Shown: positions 19,540 through 29,553, numbered from the stretch's first letter. The stretch is 64,000 nucleotides of DNA from Aurantiacibacter atlanticus (GCF_001077815.2 NZ_CP011310.1:186001-250000); one strand, 5' to 3'. Translations and numbers: made by a program. The notes: generated by a model from the letters alone, not told the origin.

Positions 19540-22353
19540 ATGCGTGCTTTGCATATGGCGCAATTTGCGCCTATTTTCCGGATCGTGAGCCTTCCCAGCA
19601 TCCCCCGTCAGCGCAAGATCGTTGATCGCCGCCAACTCGCCTCCGCAATCGCCCGGATCGTGAAAGAGCAGGGCGTATCTGACGGGCGTCAGGCCATTGT
19701 TGCAGAATTGCGCAAGGCGCTTGAAAGCGGCCGCAAGGAGTTGATGGAGCGGCTGGCGAAGCGGCCCGGCGCGGGGCACGAACATGCCCATGGACAGGCT
19801 TTTCTGATCGACCAGCTGATCCGCCTCGTGCACGATCACGTGGTTGACGATGTCTATCCCGCCGGCAACCGTTCGAGCGGAGAGCGCATCGCACTGCTGG
19901 CGGTAGGCGGATATGGACGCGGAGAAATGGCGCCATATTCCGACGTCGACCTCGCTTTCATCACGCCTGACAAGCCTACCCATTGGTGCGAACAGGTGAT
20001 CGAGGCGATCCTTTATTATCTGTGGGATCTGAACTTGCAGGTTGGCCATTCGACCCGGTCTCTCAAAGAGGCTTCGCGCATGGCGAAGGAGGATCTGACA
20101 ATCCGCACCGCTTTGCTCGAGGGCCGGTTTCTGTGGGGCGACCAGGAAGTATATGACGCGGCCAGCGCGCAATTCTGGAACGAAGTCGTGCCCGGCACAG
20201 AAGCGGTTTTCGTTCAGGAAAAGCTGGTTGAACGCAACGCCCGTCACAAGCGCATGGGGGATTCGCGCTATGTCGTCGAACCCAATGTGAAGGATGGCAA
20301 GGGCGGCCTGCGCGATCTCCAGACGCTCTACTGGATGGGCAAATATGTCCACAGCGTCAAAAGCGCGGCAGAGCTGGTCAAGAAGGGACTTTTCACCGAA
20401 CGCGAATATCGCAGCTTTCGCCGCGCAGAAGGCTTCCTTTTGTCGGTGCGTGCGCATCTGCACACGATCGCCGGTCGCGCTGAAGACCGCCTGACGTTCG
20501 ATCTGCAACGCGAAGTCGCCGCCCGAATGAATTATGCTGACAGGCCGGGCAAGAGCGCGGTCGAACGCTTCATGCAGTTCTATTTTCTGCAAGCCAAACA
20601 TGTCGGCCATCTTACCGGCGTGTTCCTTGCGCATATGGAAGATCAGACCGCTGAAAAGAGCCGCATGGCTGATTTCATTGCCAATATGTGGCCCGGCAAA
20701 ACGCGCAATGTAGAAGGCTATGTCATTACCGATGGCAGGATCGCTGCGCCGTCAAATGACTGGTTTGAACAGGATCCGGTGCGCCTTGTCGAAATATTCG
20801 CCGTGGCGGAGCGCGAGGGTCTCGAAATCCATCCCGGCACCACGCGCATGGCACGCCGCGATGCCGCGCTAATCACTGCAGAAGTGCGCAAGGATGCGCG
20901 TGCGAATGCGCTTTTCATGGATGTACTCGCTGGCCGGAACGATCCCGAAAACGTGCTGCGCTGGATGAACGAAGCGGGCGTATTTGGCCGTTTTGTCCCT
21001 GATTTCGGCAAGGTCAACGCGCAGATGCAATTCGATATGTATCACCACTACACGGTGGATGAACACACGATTCGCGCCATCGGCCTGTTGAGCGAGATAG
21101 AGCGCGGGGCGCTTAAGGAAGACCACCCGCTGGCAAGTGACATCCTGCCCAAGCTCATCAATCGACGCGTATTATATGTCGCCACCTTGTTGCACGACAT
21201 CGCCAAGGGTCGTGGCGGCGATCATTCGGTGCTGGGCGCTGGTGTCGCGCATAAGGTGTGTCCGCGGTTCGGCCTGGACAAGAAAGAAACCGAACTCGTC
21301 GCCTGGCTGGTACGCTTTCACTTGCTGATGAGCGCGACTGCCTTCAAGCGCGATATTTCCGACCCCAAGACCATTACCGATTTCGTGGCCGAGGTGCAGA
21401 GCCTTGAACGGCTGCGCCTGCTGACGGTGCTGACCATAGTCGATATCCGCGCCGTCGGACCGGGGATCTGGAACAGCTGGAAGCGCCAATTGCTGTCAGA
21501 CCTGTTTGAAGCGGCGCAGCAGCGGCTGCGCCTGGGCCACAAGACACATGGCCGGGCGCAACGCGTTGCCGAGAAAAAGGAACGCGTTGCAGAAATGCTG
21601 GGCGATTTGGACAGTCTCGTCACCAGTCTCGATGACATGTTCGGTGACAGCTACTGGATTGCCGAATCCGAAGAAGTGATCGCCATCAATTTGCCGCATT
21701 ATGCCGCAGCACGCGCAGGCAGGCATTCACTGTCGATCCACACCGAATTTGTCGAAGCGCTGGGCGCAACTATGGTTACGGTGATTGGCGATGATCATCC
21801 AGGCCTGTTTTTCCGTATCGCGGGGGCCATTCACCTGGCCGGCGGCAATATCATCGATGCGCGCATCCACACCAATCGCGTGGGCAAGGCGGTCGATAAT
21901 TTCATTGTGCAGGATCCGCTCGGCAAACCATTCAGCGAAGCAGCCCAATTGATGCGGCTGAAGAAATCCATTGAAGACGCGTTAGCAAACAAGATCGACA
22001 TGGTGCCACGGCTGGCCAAACGCCCACTCAAACAAGTGCGAGCGGAAAATTTCCGGGTTGCCGCCAATGTCGTCTTCGACAATGACGCGTCCAACCGCTT
22101 TACCGTGATAGAGGTGAATGCAACCGATCGCCCTGCTCTGTTAAACCGGCTGACCCGCGCTCTGTTCGAACAGAGCCTGTTGGTGAATTCAGCGCATATC
22201 AGCCATTATGGAGAACGCGCAGTCGATACGTTTTACGTCACGGATCTGCTCGGTATGAAGGTCGATTCGGCAGAGCGCCTACGCAAATTGGAACGTGCGC
22301 TGCTGGATGCGATCGAGGCGGGTGAAGCCGAACTGGCCGAAGCGGCTCAGTAA
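19540..22353 (+). CDS. glnD: [protein-PII] uridylyltransferase / uridylyl-removing enzyme
   Basis: Adds and removes UMP on PII proteins according to glutamine level, setting nitrogen control. At 937 residues it is full length. Domain order: nucleotidyltransferase with GGYGRGEMAPYSDVDLAF at about 123-140; PII-uridylyltransferase helical region; HD domain with YTVDEHTIRAIG and LLHDIAKGRGGDHS; two C-terminal ACT domains, the first at VTVIGDDHPGLFFRIAGAIH and the second at NATDRPALLNRLTRAL. ATG 19540 is preceded by GGCGGAAG; ATG 19555 and GTG 19585 are plausible shorter starts. It is divergent from lgt with about 105 bases between. Confidence 0.95.
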   Translation: MRALHMAQFAPIFRIVSLPSIPRQRKIVDRRQLASAIARIVKEQGVSDGRQAIVAELRKALESGRKELMERLAKRPGAGHEHAHGQAFLIDQLIRLVHDHVVDDVYPAGNRSSGERIALLAVGGYGRGEMAPYSDVDLAFITPDKPTHWCEQVIEAILYYLWDLNLQVGHSTRSLKEASRMAKEDLTIRTALLEGRFLWGDQEVYDAASAQFWNEVVPGTEAVFVQEKLVERNARHKRMGDSRYVVEPNVKDGKGGLRDLQTLYWMGKYVHSVKSAAELVKKGLFTEREYRSFRRAEGFLLSVRAHLHTIAGRAEDRLTFDLQREVAARMNYADRPGKSAVERFMQFYFLQAKHVGHLTGVFLAHMEDQTAEKSRMADFIANMWPGKTRNVEGYVITDGRIAAPSNDWFEQDPVRLVEIFAVAEREGLEIHPGTTRMARRDAALITAEVRKDARANALFMDVLAGRNDPENVLRWMNEAGVFGRFVPDFGKVNAQMQFDMYHHYTVDEHTIRAIGLLSEIERGALKEDHPLASDILPKLINRRVLYVATLLHDIAKGRGGDHSVLGAGVAHKVCPRFGLDKKETELVAWLVRFHLLMSATAFKRDISDPKTITDFVAEVQSLERLRLLTVLTIVDIRAVGPGIWNSWKRQLLSDLFEAAQQRLRLGHKTHGRAQRVAEKKERVAEMLGDLDSLVTSLDDMFGDSYWIAESEEVIAINLPHYAAARAGRHSLSIHTEFVEALGATMVTVIGDDHPGLFFRIAGAIHLAGGNIIDARIHTNRVGKAVDNFIVQDPLGKPFSEAAQLMRLKKSIEDALANKIDMVPRLAKRPLKQVRAENFRVAANVVFDNDASNRFTVIEVNATDRPALLNRLTRALFEQSLLVNSAHISHYGERAVDTFYVTDLLGMKVDSAERLRKLERALLDAIEAGEAELAEAAQ

Positions 22354-22398
22354 TTTCGGGCCTGGCTGGAAATCCGCGCCTGAATCGACGACAGATTG

Positions 22399-22737
22399 TC
22401 AGTTGGCAGAAACAGTGCCCACGATGTGCTCAAAAACATAGCTGCTCAATTCTGACAGGAAGCGGCAACCGACCATTCCATCTTTGCCCCAGCACACTTC
22501 GGCATGTTGCATCTGCAAACCTGCAAAACGGATATAGAGCGGCGTGCCGCGCGCGGGTGCGTCAAATGTGGCGACCTGGAAACCCGATGGCGTCAGATCT
22601 GCCAGCTTTGCCCTGTGCCATGCCCGGGTGCCAATCTTCAATTCGCAGGAGATAGCGACCCTGGCACGTCCATGCGCGCGACGTTGCCCGGACCCGTCCG
22701 AGGATGCATTCGGATCATATCGGCTTTGATGTTCCAT
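22399..22737 (-). CDS. PilZ domain protein
   Basis: A 112-residue protein made mostly of a PilZ domain. An N-terminal RRAHGRARVAI segment fits the RxxxR c-di-GMP-binding motif, and LADLTPSGFQV corresponds to the (D/N)xSxxG motif with T and P substitutions. PilZ proteins bind c-di-GMP and act on motility, exopolysaccharide or secretion. The diguanylate cyclase at 34.3 kb could supply the ligand, but they are far apart. Binding is not certain because the second motif is altered. Confidence 0.82.
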   Translation of the reverse strand: MEHQSRYDPNASSDGSGQRRAHGRARVAISCELKIGTRAWHRAKLADLTPSGFQVATFDAPARGTPLYIRFAGLQMQHAEVCWGKDGMVGCRFLSELSSYVFEHIVGTVSAN

Positions 22738-22843
22738 TTCAGATCATCCAATTCTTTGCGAAGACTCATTATCGAATGAATTCCTCCCCTATATAATACC
22801 AATGGTTAAGGTTCGTTTTTCATTTAGCTTTTAAGGTCTTGCG

Positions 22844-23329
22844 TCAGCGGAGGCGGGCAACCCTAAGGTAGCCGGACCGACCTTCGAAACGCATTTCATA
22901 GGCCCCGCTCCAATGGCGCGTGACGGTGGCCTGCCATCCTTCGCGGACGCGATTGCGCAAGGTCGATCCGTCAATTTCACGCCATAGCTGCCCATTGTCG
23001 AGCAGGAATACCTGAGAGCGACGATTGCCCCGCAAAACCTCGCTCACCGTGGCGGAAACGGCGGCTTCTTCGGCGGCCGCACGCTCAATCTCGTCATCGC
23101 GCTCGCGGAAACCAAAAATTTCCTCGCGCTCGGTTGCCACACGTTCCTCGTGCTCTGCAATGACCACGACTTGTTCTGCATAAGTGGAATCGAAACAGGC
23201 CAGGCGCGCCGCATCATCTTCCATCTGCGCACAGACGGCATAGGGGTTCTGGTCATCCTGCGCCTGCGCGGGCATGGCCAGCAGGCTGAGTGCGGGCAAG
23301 GCGATAAAAGTGGAAAGCTGGCGGCTCAT
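22844..23329 (-). CDS. hypothetical periplasmic protein
   Basis: A 161-residue protein with a signal peptide (cleavage at AQAQD near residue 24). The mature start has the pattern C, about 13 residues, then LACFDSTY, which recurs in several envelope proteins such as TagO-like and lysozyme-inhibitor-like families and suggests a disulfide-bonded hairpin. A charged, probably coiled-coil stretch follows (about 55-95), then a basic beta-rich C-terminus with GQLWREIDGS and MRFEGRSGYLRVARLR. Similar domains occur in many proteobacteria as proteins of unknown function. ATG 23329 fits the signal peptide. Confidence 0.75.
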   Translation of the reverse strand: MSRQLSTFIALPALSLLAMPAQAQDDQNPYAVCAQMEDDAARLACFDSTYAEQVVVIAEHEERVATEREEIFGFRERDDEIERAAAEEAAVSATVSEVLRGNRRSQVFLLDNGQLWREIDGSTLRNRVREGWQATVTRHWSGAYEMRFEGRSGYLRVARLR

Positions 23330-23432
23330 GGTATGGGTTCCCGTATGAAAGGACATCTGTAGGTTTGGCTTGTGGCGCGATCAGGCACCTTGCGTCAACA
23401 TCGGCGCGGATGGCCAGCGGTTGGAGACCCAA

Positions 23433-24113
23433 CTATGCGCGTGCGCCAAAAAGGGCGGTGCCCACGCGCACATGTGTTGCGCCAAGCATGATGGCGATCG
23501 GATAATCACCGCTCATCCCCATGCTGCGCCCGTCCAGGCCAAGGTCATCGGCCAGCTTGGCCATAAGCGCGAAGAAAGGCGCAGGCTCTGTATCCAGCGG
23601 GGGCACGCACATGAGGCCCGCCAAGGGGATATCCGCATCGCGGGCAGAGGCCACCAGCGCGCCAAGTTCGGCAATCGCGCATCCGCCCTTCTGCGGCTCG
23701 TCCCCTATATTGACCTGCACGAAGCAGGGCACTTGTCGGCCCGCCTTGTCGAATGCCTTGGCCAGCGCCTTGATCAGGCTCGGTCGATCAAGCGAGTGGA
23801 TGCAATCAAACAGCGCCACGGCATCATCGGCCTTTTTCGATTGCAGCTGGCCGACAAGGTGCAGCTCGATATCGGGCGTTGTTTCGCGCAGGGCAGGCCA
23901 TTTCTCCTGTGTTTCCTGCACGCGGTTTTCACCAAAGACGCGCTGACCTGCTGCAATAAGCGGGGTTATGGCTTGCACAGGATGCATTTTACTGACCGCA
24001 ATCAACGTTACGTCTTCGCGTTCGCGGCGGGCGCCCCTGCAGGCCTTGGCTATTTCTGCTTCGACACAAGCAAGACGGCCAGCCGGACTGTTGCTGTTGG
24101 CACTTTGATCCAT
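23433..24113 (-). CDS. YggS family pyridoxal phosphate homeostasis protein
   Basis: A 226-residue PLP-binding TIM-barrel of the YggS/PROSC family, which keeps free PLP levels in balance and has no known catalytic reaction. The PLP-binding Lys sits in TLIAVSKMHPV; the FGENRVQE and LIGQLQSKK-like (HLVGQLQSKKA) motifs and the closing GMSGDYPIAIMLGATHVRVGT stretch are all present. ATG 24113 is used; longer frames upstream overlap the divergent ThiE-like gene. Only 20 bases separate the two divergent starts, so their promoters must lie inside each other's coding sequence or overlap. Confidence 0.93.
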   Translation of the reverse strand: MDQSANSNSPAGRLACVEAEIAKACRGARREREDVTLIAVSKMHPVQAITPLIAAGQRVFGENRVQETQEKWPALRETTPDIELHLVGQLQSKKADDAVALFDCIHSLDRPSLIKALAKAFDKAGRQVPCFVQVNIGDEPQKGGCAIAELGALVASARDADIPLAGLMCVPPLDTEPAPFFALMAKLADDLGLDGRSMGMSGDYPIAIMLGATHVRVGTALFGARA

Positions 24114-24133
24114 CTGAGCGCTATAGCGGGGTG

Positions 24134-24685
24134 ATGACGGCTTTCCAGTCCCTCCCGCGCCTCTGGTTGATTTCCGATGAGCGCAATGATGGCGATCTGG
24201 ATGCTGCTTTGGCGCATATGCCCGCTGGCTCTGCGCTGGTATTCCGCCATTATCACCTTGCACCGACAGATCGCTTCGCCCGGTTCGCCGCGCTCGGGCG
24301 AATTGCAAGGCGGGCCGGGCATATCGTCATCATTGCGGACAGTGCTCAGACTGCCGCGGAATGGGGCGCAGACGGTATTTACGGCGCGCCGCTCGCCCTT
24401 GCCCCGCGCCGCGCCGGATTGCTTGCCATCGCAACTGCCCACAATATGGGCGAAATTGCGCAGGCCAACAGGGCTGGTGCCGATGCCGTCATGGTTTCGC
24501 CGGTCTTCCCCACCCGCTCGCACCCGGACGCAGGGGCGCTAGGCTTACAGCGGTTTCGTACCCTTGCCAGCCATGCGCAGATGCCGGTCGTGGCGCTTGG
24601 CGGCATGAATGCGGCCCGCGCCAAAAGGCTTAACTGGCCGTGTTGGGCCGCCATTGACGGCATTTGTGCCACATGGGCAGGCTGA
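24134..24685 (+). CDS. thiamine phosphate synthase-like protein (ThiE/TenI family)
   Basis: A 183-residue TIM-barrel related to ThiE, which joins HMP-PP and HET-P to thiamine phosphate. The core motifs are recognisable: LISDERN near the start, ADSAQTAAEWGADGIYG, then DAVMVSPVFPTRSHPDAGALG and VVALGGMNA for the phosphate site. It is shorter than ThiE (about 210) and the usual diphosphate-binding stretch is altered (FRHYHL), so it may be a TenI-like paralogue rather than the true synthase. No other thi gene is nearby. ATG 24134 overlaps a GTG one codon earlier. Confidence 0.8.
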   Translation: MTAFQSLPRLWLISDERNDGDLDAALAHMPAGSALVFRHYHLAPTDRFARFAALGRIARRAGHIVIIADSAQTAAEWGADGIYGAPLALAPRRAGLLAIATAHNMGEIAQANRAGADAVMVSPVFPTRSHPDAGALGLQRFRTLASHAQMPVVALGGMNAARAKRLNWPCWAAIDGICATWAG

Positions 24686-24759
24686 TCGGCAAACATCATT
24701 GACCGGGGACTCCCGCTGTGGGATTCTAGCCGAAGGGACGCAATGTAAGGGAACAGTTC

Positions 24760-27120
24760 ATGGCCACGCGGGCCTCACATCAGGGTGCAGACATGCGCGC
24801 AGCTTTCCGCCGCTCGCTGGCCCGCAGTGCGCAGCTGACAGGCGCGGTATTGCTGTATGGTTTTACGATATTTCTCGCGCTGTCCCTGCTCAGCTACAGT
24901 CAGACCGACCCATCATTATCCACGGCTGCGGGCGATGTGGTCGATAACTGGATGGGCAAGCCTGGCGCCTTTGCCGCCGATCTGGCGCTGATCAGCTTTG
25001 GCTGGGCCTCTGTGCTGTTGCTGCCGCTAACCTATGTTTCGGCGCGCAAACTGTGGCGCGATGCCGATTTCGAGGAATATTGGGACGGTAAGTGGTGGGG
25101 CGCCGTGGCCATGCTGTTGCTGGGCATGGCCTTGCTGGCAACGACGCTAGCCCTGGTGACGGAGCCGCGCAATCACGGATGGCCTGCGGGTTTTGGCGGC
25201 CTTGTCGGCCTGCTGGGCGAGGCGGGCATACGCGCAATTGCCGATCTTTTGCCCGAGGCCGCACGCTTCTGGACCATCCTTGCTGCCGGTGTGGCATCGC
25301 TGCTGGGCGGCGCGACGCTGGCCGGACGGGTATTTGCAGTGGATTGGTCACGTTTCCTTACCATACCGAATTGGATAAAAAATCGGTCGCAATTCACCAA
25401 TTCAGCTAATCCGTTCAAGGCAGAAGCTACGCGCAAACAGCGCCGGCGCCCTGAAAAGGATGCCGCTGTGGATAGTGATGGCGACGATGACACCGATGAC
25501 GATGCAGAACCCGCAGCGCCGCGACGTGCGCCAGAAATCAGCGATCCGGCCAGCCCGCCGCGTCGCGCCCGCCCCGCTACCAAGGCGTCGCAAAAGGATC
25601 TGTTCGCAGAATATGATCTGCCTGGCATAGATCTGCTTGAAGAAGGCCCGGCCAATCAGGTGCCAGCGCTCGACAAGCTGGCACTTGAACGCAATGCTCG
25701 CCTGCTTGAAACCGTGCTCGATGATTTCAATGTCAAAGGTGAAATTACCGCGGTCAAGACCGGCCCTGTTGTCACCATGTATGAGCTGGAGCCAGCGCCC
25801 GGCATCAAGGCGAGCCGGGTGATTGGCCTCGCCGAGGACATTGCCCGCAATATGAGCGCGATTTCCGCCCGCGTCGCGCCCATTCCGGGCAAGACCGTCA
25901 TGGGCATCGAATTGCCCAATGCAAACCGGCAAATGGTCAATTTCAGGGAGATGGTCGGCTCCGAAGCTTTCGCCGGATCGAACGGCGGCCTGCCGATCAT
26001 TCTTGGCAAGGGCATCTCAGGTGAACCCGTGGTGACAGACCTTGCCGCCATGCCGCATCTTCTGGTGGCGGGCACCACCGGATCGGGCAAATCGGTTGGC
26101 CTCAATTGCATCCTTTTGTCGCTGCTATACCGTTTTACGCCAGCCGAATGTCGCCTGATCCTGATCGATCCCAAGGTGCTGGAGCTGAAAAGTTACGACG
26201 ATATTCCCCATCTTCTTGCCCCCGTGGTGACAGAACCGCACAAATCGGTGCGCTCACTCAAATGGGCGGTGGAGGAGATGGAGCGTCGCTATCGAATGAT
26301 GAGCGAGATTGGCGCACGCAATCTTGTCGGCTTCAACGAACGCGTCGCTGCAGCTGCCGCCAAGGGCAAGCCGTTAAAGCGTACCGTGCAGACCGGCTAC
26401 GATCCCGAAACGGGCGAGGCCGTAGTCGAGGAAAAGGAGCTCGATTACGAGGTCCTGCCACAGATTGTTCTGATCGTTGACGAACTGGCCGATCTGATGG
26501 TGACGGTTGGTAAGGAAATCGAGGTGCTGATCCAGCGCCTTTCGCAAAAGAGCCGTGCTGCGGGCATCCATCTTATCATGGCGACGCAGCGCCCTTCCGT
26601 CGATGTGATCACCGGCGTCATCAAGGCCAATCTGCCAACCCGCATCAGTTTCAACGTCACCAGCCGCATTGATAGCCGCACGATCCTTGGCGAGCAGGGT
26701 GCCGAGCAATTGCTGGGCAAGGGTGACATGCTCTACAAGCCTAATACCGGTGCGCTCAAACGCGTCCACGGTCCGTTTGTAAGCGATGAGGAAGTGGAAA
26801 AGGTGGCCGATCACTGGCGCGGCCAAGGCGCGCCCGCCTATGTCGATTCGGTCACCGAGGAACCTGAAGATGGTGGTTTCAACTTTGAAGATGAATTTAC
26901 CGCATCGGATAATCCGGAAGAACGTAAATACCGGCAGGCCTGCCAAATAGTGATCGAGAACCAGAAGGCTTCGGGATCATGGCTCCAGCGCCAGATGGGT
27001 GTTGGTTACAACACTGCCGCCAAATGGATTGAGCGGATGGAAGGCGAAGGACTGGTGGGCCCGGCCAATCACGTCGGCCGCCGCGAAATTTTCCGCGACC
27101 GCGACGGAAATCCGCTCTAG
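24760..27120 (+). CDS. ftsK: DNA translocase FtsK
   Basis: Septum-located motor that clears and resolves chromosome dimers at division. The 786-residue protein has four N-terminal membrane segments (to about 190), an acidic, proline-rich linker (about 225-280), the RecA-like motor with Walker A GTTGSGKS at 438-445 and Walker B LIVDELADLM near 571-580, and a C-terminal winged-helix gamma domain (QRQMGVGYNTAAKWIERME) that reads KOPS sequences. It is followed after only 9 bases by the RimB-like protease gene, so it may share a transcript with the rimB-rimK pair. Confidence 0.97.
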   Translation: MATRASHQGADMRAAFRRSLARSAQLTGAVLLYGFTIFLALSLLSYSQTDPSLSTAAGDVVDNWMGKPGAFAADLALISFGWASVLLLPLTYVSARKLWRDADFEEYWDGKWWGAVAMLLLGMALLATTLALVTEPRNHGWPAGFGGLVGLLGEAGIRAIADLLPEAARFWTILAAGVASLLGGATLAGRVFAVDWSRFLTIPNWIKNRSQFTNSANPFKAEATRKQRRRPEKDAAVDSDGDDDTDDDAEPAAPRRAPEISDPASPPRRARPATKASQKDLFAEYDLPGIDLLEEGPANQVPALDKLALERNARLLETVLDDFNVKGEITAVKTGPVVTMYELEPAPGIKASRVIGLAEDIARNMSAISARVAPIPGKTVMGIELPNANRQMVNFREMVGSEAFAGSNGGLPIILGKGISGEPVVTDLAAMPHLLVAGTTGSGKSVGLNCILLSLLYRFTPAECRLILIDPKVLELKSYDDIPHLLAPVVTEPHKSVRSLKWAVEEMERRYRMMSEIGARNLVGFNERVAAAAAKGKPLKRTVQTGYDPETGEAVVEEKELDYEVLPQIVLIVDELADLMVTVGKEIEVLIQRLSQKSRAAGIHLIMATQRPSVDVITGVIKANLPTRISFNVTSRIDSRTILGEQGAEQLLGKGDMLYKPNTGALKRVHGPFVSDEEVEKVADHWRGQGAPAYVDSVTEEPEDGGFNFEDEFTASDNPEERKYRQACQIVIENQKASGSWLQRQMGVGYNTAAKWIERMEGEGLVGPANHVGRREIFRDRDGNPL

Positions 27121-27129
27121 ATCTGGTGA

Positions 27130-27621
27130 ATGGATAAAGAATCCGCACAACCGCTCGCAAAAGCTGGTTCCAATCCCCTTGCCACCGTCGGCTGGCGCGA
27201 GAAGGTCGATTTGCCCGAACTCGGCCTGAAGAGCGTCCCCGCCAAGATAGATAGCGGCGCACGCACCTCCTCCCTCCACGCGATCATCATTGACCAGTTC
27301 GCGCGGGACGGAGAGAATTTTGTCCGTTTTGCCGTCGATTTTGGTGATCAGCACGTCCGCCAGGTGTGCGAGGCAGTGCATGTGGACTGGCGCGGCATCA
27401 CCAGTTCCAACGGCAAGACTCAGCGCCGGATGATCATCAAGACACCGCTGAAGATCGGAACGCTGACATTCCGCGCGGAAATCAGCCTGGCGGATCGTTC
27501 AGACATGAAATTTCCGATGCTCATCGGCAGGTCATCGCTGCGTCGCCGTTTTGTAGTCGATTCGGGCCATTCATGGCTGCAAACCCCCGGCATGCAGCCA
27601 GCCGTAGGACATAAGCCATGA
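27130..27621 (+). CDS. RimB/RimK-associated retropepsin-like protease
   Basis: A 163-residue protein of the COG4067 'ATP-dependent zinc protease' family, which is in fact retropepsin-like. The catalytic aspartate lies in [13 protein letters not shown] at about residues 40-52, the single DSGA/DTGA motif typical of homodimeric aspartic proteases. The middle holds the family's [12 protein letters not shown] and [11 protein letters not shown] motifs. Homologues sit beside RimK-type ligases and trim or counteract poly-glutamate additions; this is supported here by a 4-bp overlap with rimK. It has no signal peptide and is probably cytoplasmic. Confidence 0.9.
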   Translation: MDKESAQPLAKAGSNPLATVGWREKVDLPELGLKSVPAKIDSGARTSSLHAIIIDQFARDGENFVRFAVDFGDQHVRQVCEAVHVDWRGITSSNGKTQRRMIIKTPLKIGTLTFRAEISLADRSDMKFPMLIGRSSLRRRFVVDSGHSWLQTPGMQPAVGHKP

Positions 27622-28523
27622 AAATCGCCATGCTTGCACGAAATGCGAAGCTGTATTCGCATCAACGCCTGGTCGAAGCCGCCGAGGAGCGGGGCCATAC
27701 GCTCGATATTCTCAACACCACCCGCTGCACCGTCAACATCGCCAGCCATCGCCCCACGATCACCTATGATGGGGAAACGATCAGCGGCTATGAAGCGGTG
27801 ATCCCGCGTATCGGAGCATCCATTACAAATTACGGTCTGGCCGTGCTGCGCCAGTTTGAAATGGCGGGGATCTGGCCGCTGAATGAAAGCGTCGCCATCG
27901 GACGCAGCCGGGATAAGCTGCGTTCCATGCAGATCCTCGCCAAGCACGGGCTGGGTCTGCCGCTTACCGCTTATGCCAATGATCCCAAGCAGGCTGAAGA
28001 GATTATTAAGGCGGTCAACGGCCCGCCGGTAGTCATCAAACTGCTTGAAGGCACGCAGGGTATTGGCGTGGTGCTGGCCGAAACGATGAGCAGCGCGAAA
28101 TCCGTGATCGAGGCGTTTCGCGGGGCCAATGTTAACATCCTCGTGCAGGAATTCATCAAGGAAGCGGGCGGCACCGATATTCGCGCGCTGGTGGTGGGCG
28201 GCAAGGTTGTCGCCGCGATGAAGCGCACCGGCGCGGCAGATGATTTCCGTTCAAACCTGCACCGTGGCGGAAGCGCGCAAATCATCAAGATAACACCAGA
28301 GGAACGCTCAACCGCAGTGCGCGCGGCCAAGCATATGGGCCTCAATGTCTGCGGCGTTGACATGCTGCGGTCCAATCACGGACCAGTGCTGATGGAAGTC
28401 AATTCTTCACCCGGCCTCGAAGGGGTGGAAAAGGCGACCGGCATCGATGTGGCCGGCAAGATTATCGCCTTTTTGGAAGGGCATGCAAAGATGGGCGTTA
28501 CCAAGACCCGCGGAAAGGGCTGA
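27618..28523 (+). CDS. rimK: ribosomal protein S6 L-glutamate ligase
   Basis: An ATP-grasp ligase that adds glutamates to the C-terminus of ribosomal protein S6 (E. coli RimK also makes poly-glutamate). At 301 residues it matches E. coli RimK closely along its length, including [44 protein letters not shown], the [10 protein letters not shown] loop and the metal-binding [11 protein letters not shown]. The match is close enough to prefer true RimK over a relative. It is coupled to the retropepsin gene by ATGA and precedes an outer-membrane gene by about 70 bases. Confidence 0.95.
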   Translation: MKIAMLARNAKLYSHQRLVEAAEERGHTLDILNTTRCTVNIASHRPTITYDGETISGYEAVIPRIGASITNYGLAVLRQFEMAGIWPLNESVAIGRSRDKLRSMQILAKHGLGLPLTAYANDPKQAEEIIKAVNGPPVVIKLLEGTQGIGVVLAETMSSAKSVIEAFRGANVNILVQEFIKEAGGTDIRALVVGGKVVAAMKRTGAADDFRSNLHRGGSAQIIKITPEERSTAVRAAKHMGLNVCGVDMLRSNHGPVLMEVNSSPGLEGVEKATGIDVAGKIIAFLEGHAKMGVTKTRGKG

Positions 28524-28558
28524 CGGCCGCACCCTCTCACGATTGAAATGGCGGGTTA

Positions 28559-28586
28559 GAGTTAGCGGATTGTAAACCGTTAACTC
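28559..28586 (+). repeat. inverted repeat between rimK and the beta-barrel gene
   Basis: GAGTTAGCGG at 28559-28568 pairs with CCGTTAACTC at 28577-28586 across an 8-base loop, with one G-U pair. It lacks a U-run, so it is not a classical terminator. It could be an operator or an RNA-processing hairpin separating rimK from the next gene. Confidence 0.4.
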
Positions 28587-28629
28587 CGTAATGGCCCTGA
28601 CCATGCTCCGATGGTTAATCATATCTGCA

Positions 28630-29553
28630 ATGCGTCCTCGGCACATCGCCTGCGCCGCTCTATCGCTATTATTCATGGTCGCACCTGCCGCCGCGCAGGA
28701 TGGCAAGAACGCATGGGCGCTGGAACCCTATGCCCGCGTCGAGCTGGGTATTGTCCTGTCACAAAGCGAGGATCGCGACGATGAATTGATCATCAATGGC
28801 GACGGCGGTTATCTGCGGGGCAATGTCGGTGTCGAATTCGGCAATGATACTACGCAATTCCGCGTGGAAGCAGACCGTATCGAGGTCCAGCGGTTCGACA
28901 ATGCGACGGGCCGCGACAATTTCAACCGCGATCGGCTGACCGCCAGTATCACGCAAAAGCTTGATGATGATTGGGAGGTTGCTCTGCGTGGCCGGGTCTA
29001 TGACGATCTTGTCAGCGTCGAAGCCACCGATACCGATGAAACCCAGGTTTCCGCGCAGGTTGAATATGAACCCGAGCGCGCTCACCGTTTCCGTCTGCGC
29101 GGAACCTGGCGCGACCGCGAATATGATGACGGCAGAGGCGCTGGCGGAACATCAACACATGGCGAGGGCGCGCGCGCAGATCTTGGCTATCGCCACCGCA
29201 TGGGCCGCTATCACTACATCAATTTCGACCTGCGCGCCGAGGAAATCAATTCGGCTAATCCGGCACGCAGCTACACCCGCGAATCTGTTGATGTTTCATA
29301 CACCCACCCGCTCAACCGAGACCTGCGCGTGCGACCTGCACTTTCCTTGCGGCAGACGCGTTTCGACGGGCGGCTGACGGATGAGGACGGTCCGCGCAAG
29401 GATACGCAGGTCGTGCCCGAGTTAGAGCTGCTCTGGTGGCCGAGCAATTGGCGGATCGAAGCTGAAGCCAAATATATTGTCACCAACAGTAATGAGCCGG
29501 TCCGCGACCGTGAAGGTTACCGTTTCAGCTTGAGTATCGGCTATGCCTTCTAG
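28630..29553 (+). CDS. predicted outer-membrane beta-barrel protein
   Basis: A 307-residue protein with a signal peptide (cleavage near AAAQD) followed by repeated amphipathic strands of alternating polarity, ending with a terminal Phe (LSIGYAF) as in BamA-dependent barrels. About ten to twelve strands can be marked out (for example FRVEADRIEVQRF, WEVALRGRVYDDL, HRFRLRGTWRDREY). Family is not named with confidence. A start at 28591 is also possible and would add 13 residues. Its last 11 bases overlap the UUP1-type gene, so it is probably part of the same ligase-associated system rather than an unrelated porin. Confidence 0.75.
   Translation: MRPRHIACAALSLLFMVAPAAAQDGKNAWALEPYARVELGIVLSQSEDRDDELIINGDGGYLRGNVGVEFGNDTTQFRVEADRIEVQRFDNATGRDNFNRDRLTASITQKLDDDWEVALRGRVYDDLVSVEATDTDETQVSAQVEYEPERAHRFRLRGTWRDREYDDGRGAGGTSTHGEGARADLGYRHRMGRYHYINFDLRAEEINSANPARSYTRESVDVSYTHPLNRDLRVRPALSLRQTRFDGRLTDEDGPRKDTQVVPELELLWWPSNWRIEAEAKYIVTNSNEPVRDREGYRFSLSIGYAF

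Noticed and set aside
19360..20634. Minus-strand open frame of 424 codons
   Set aside because: Antisense to the N-terminal part of glnD; no recognisable motif.
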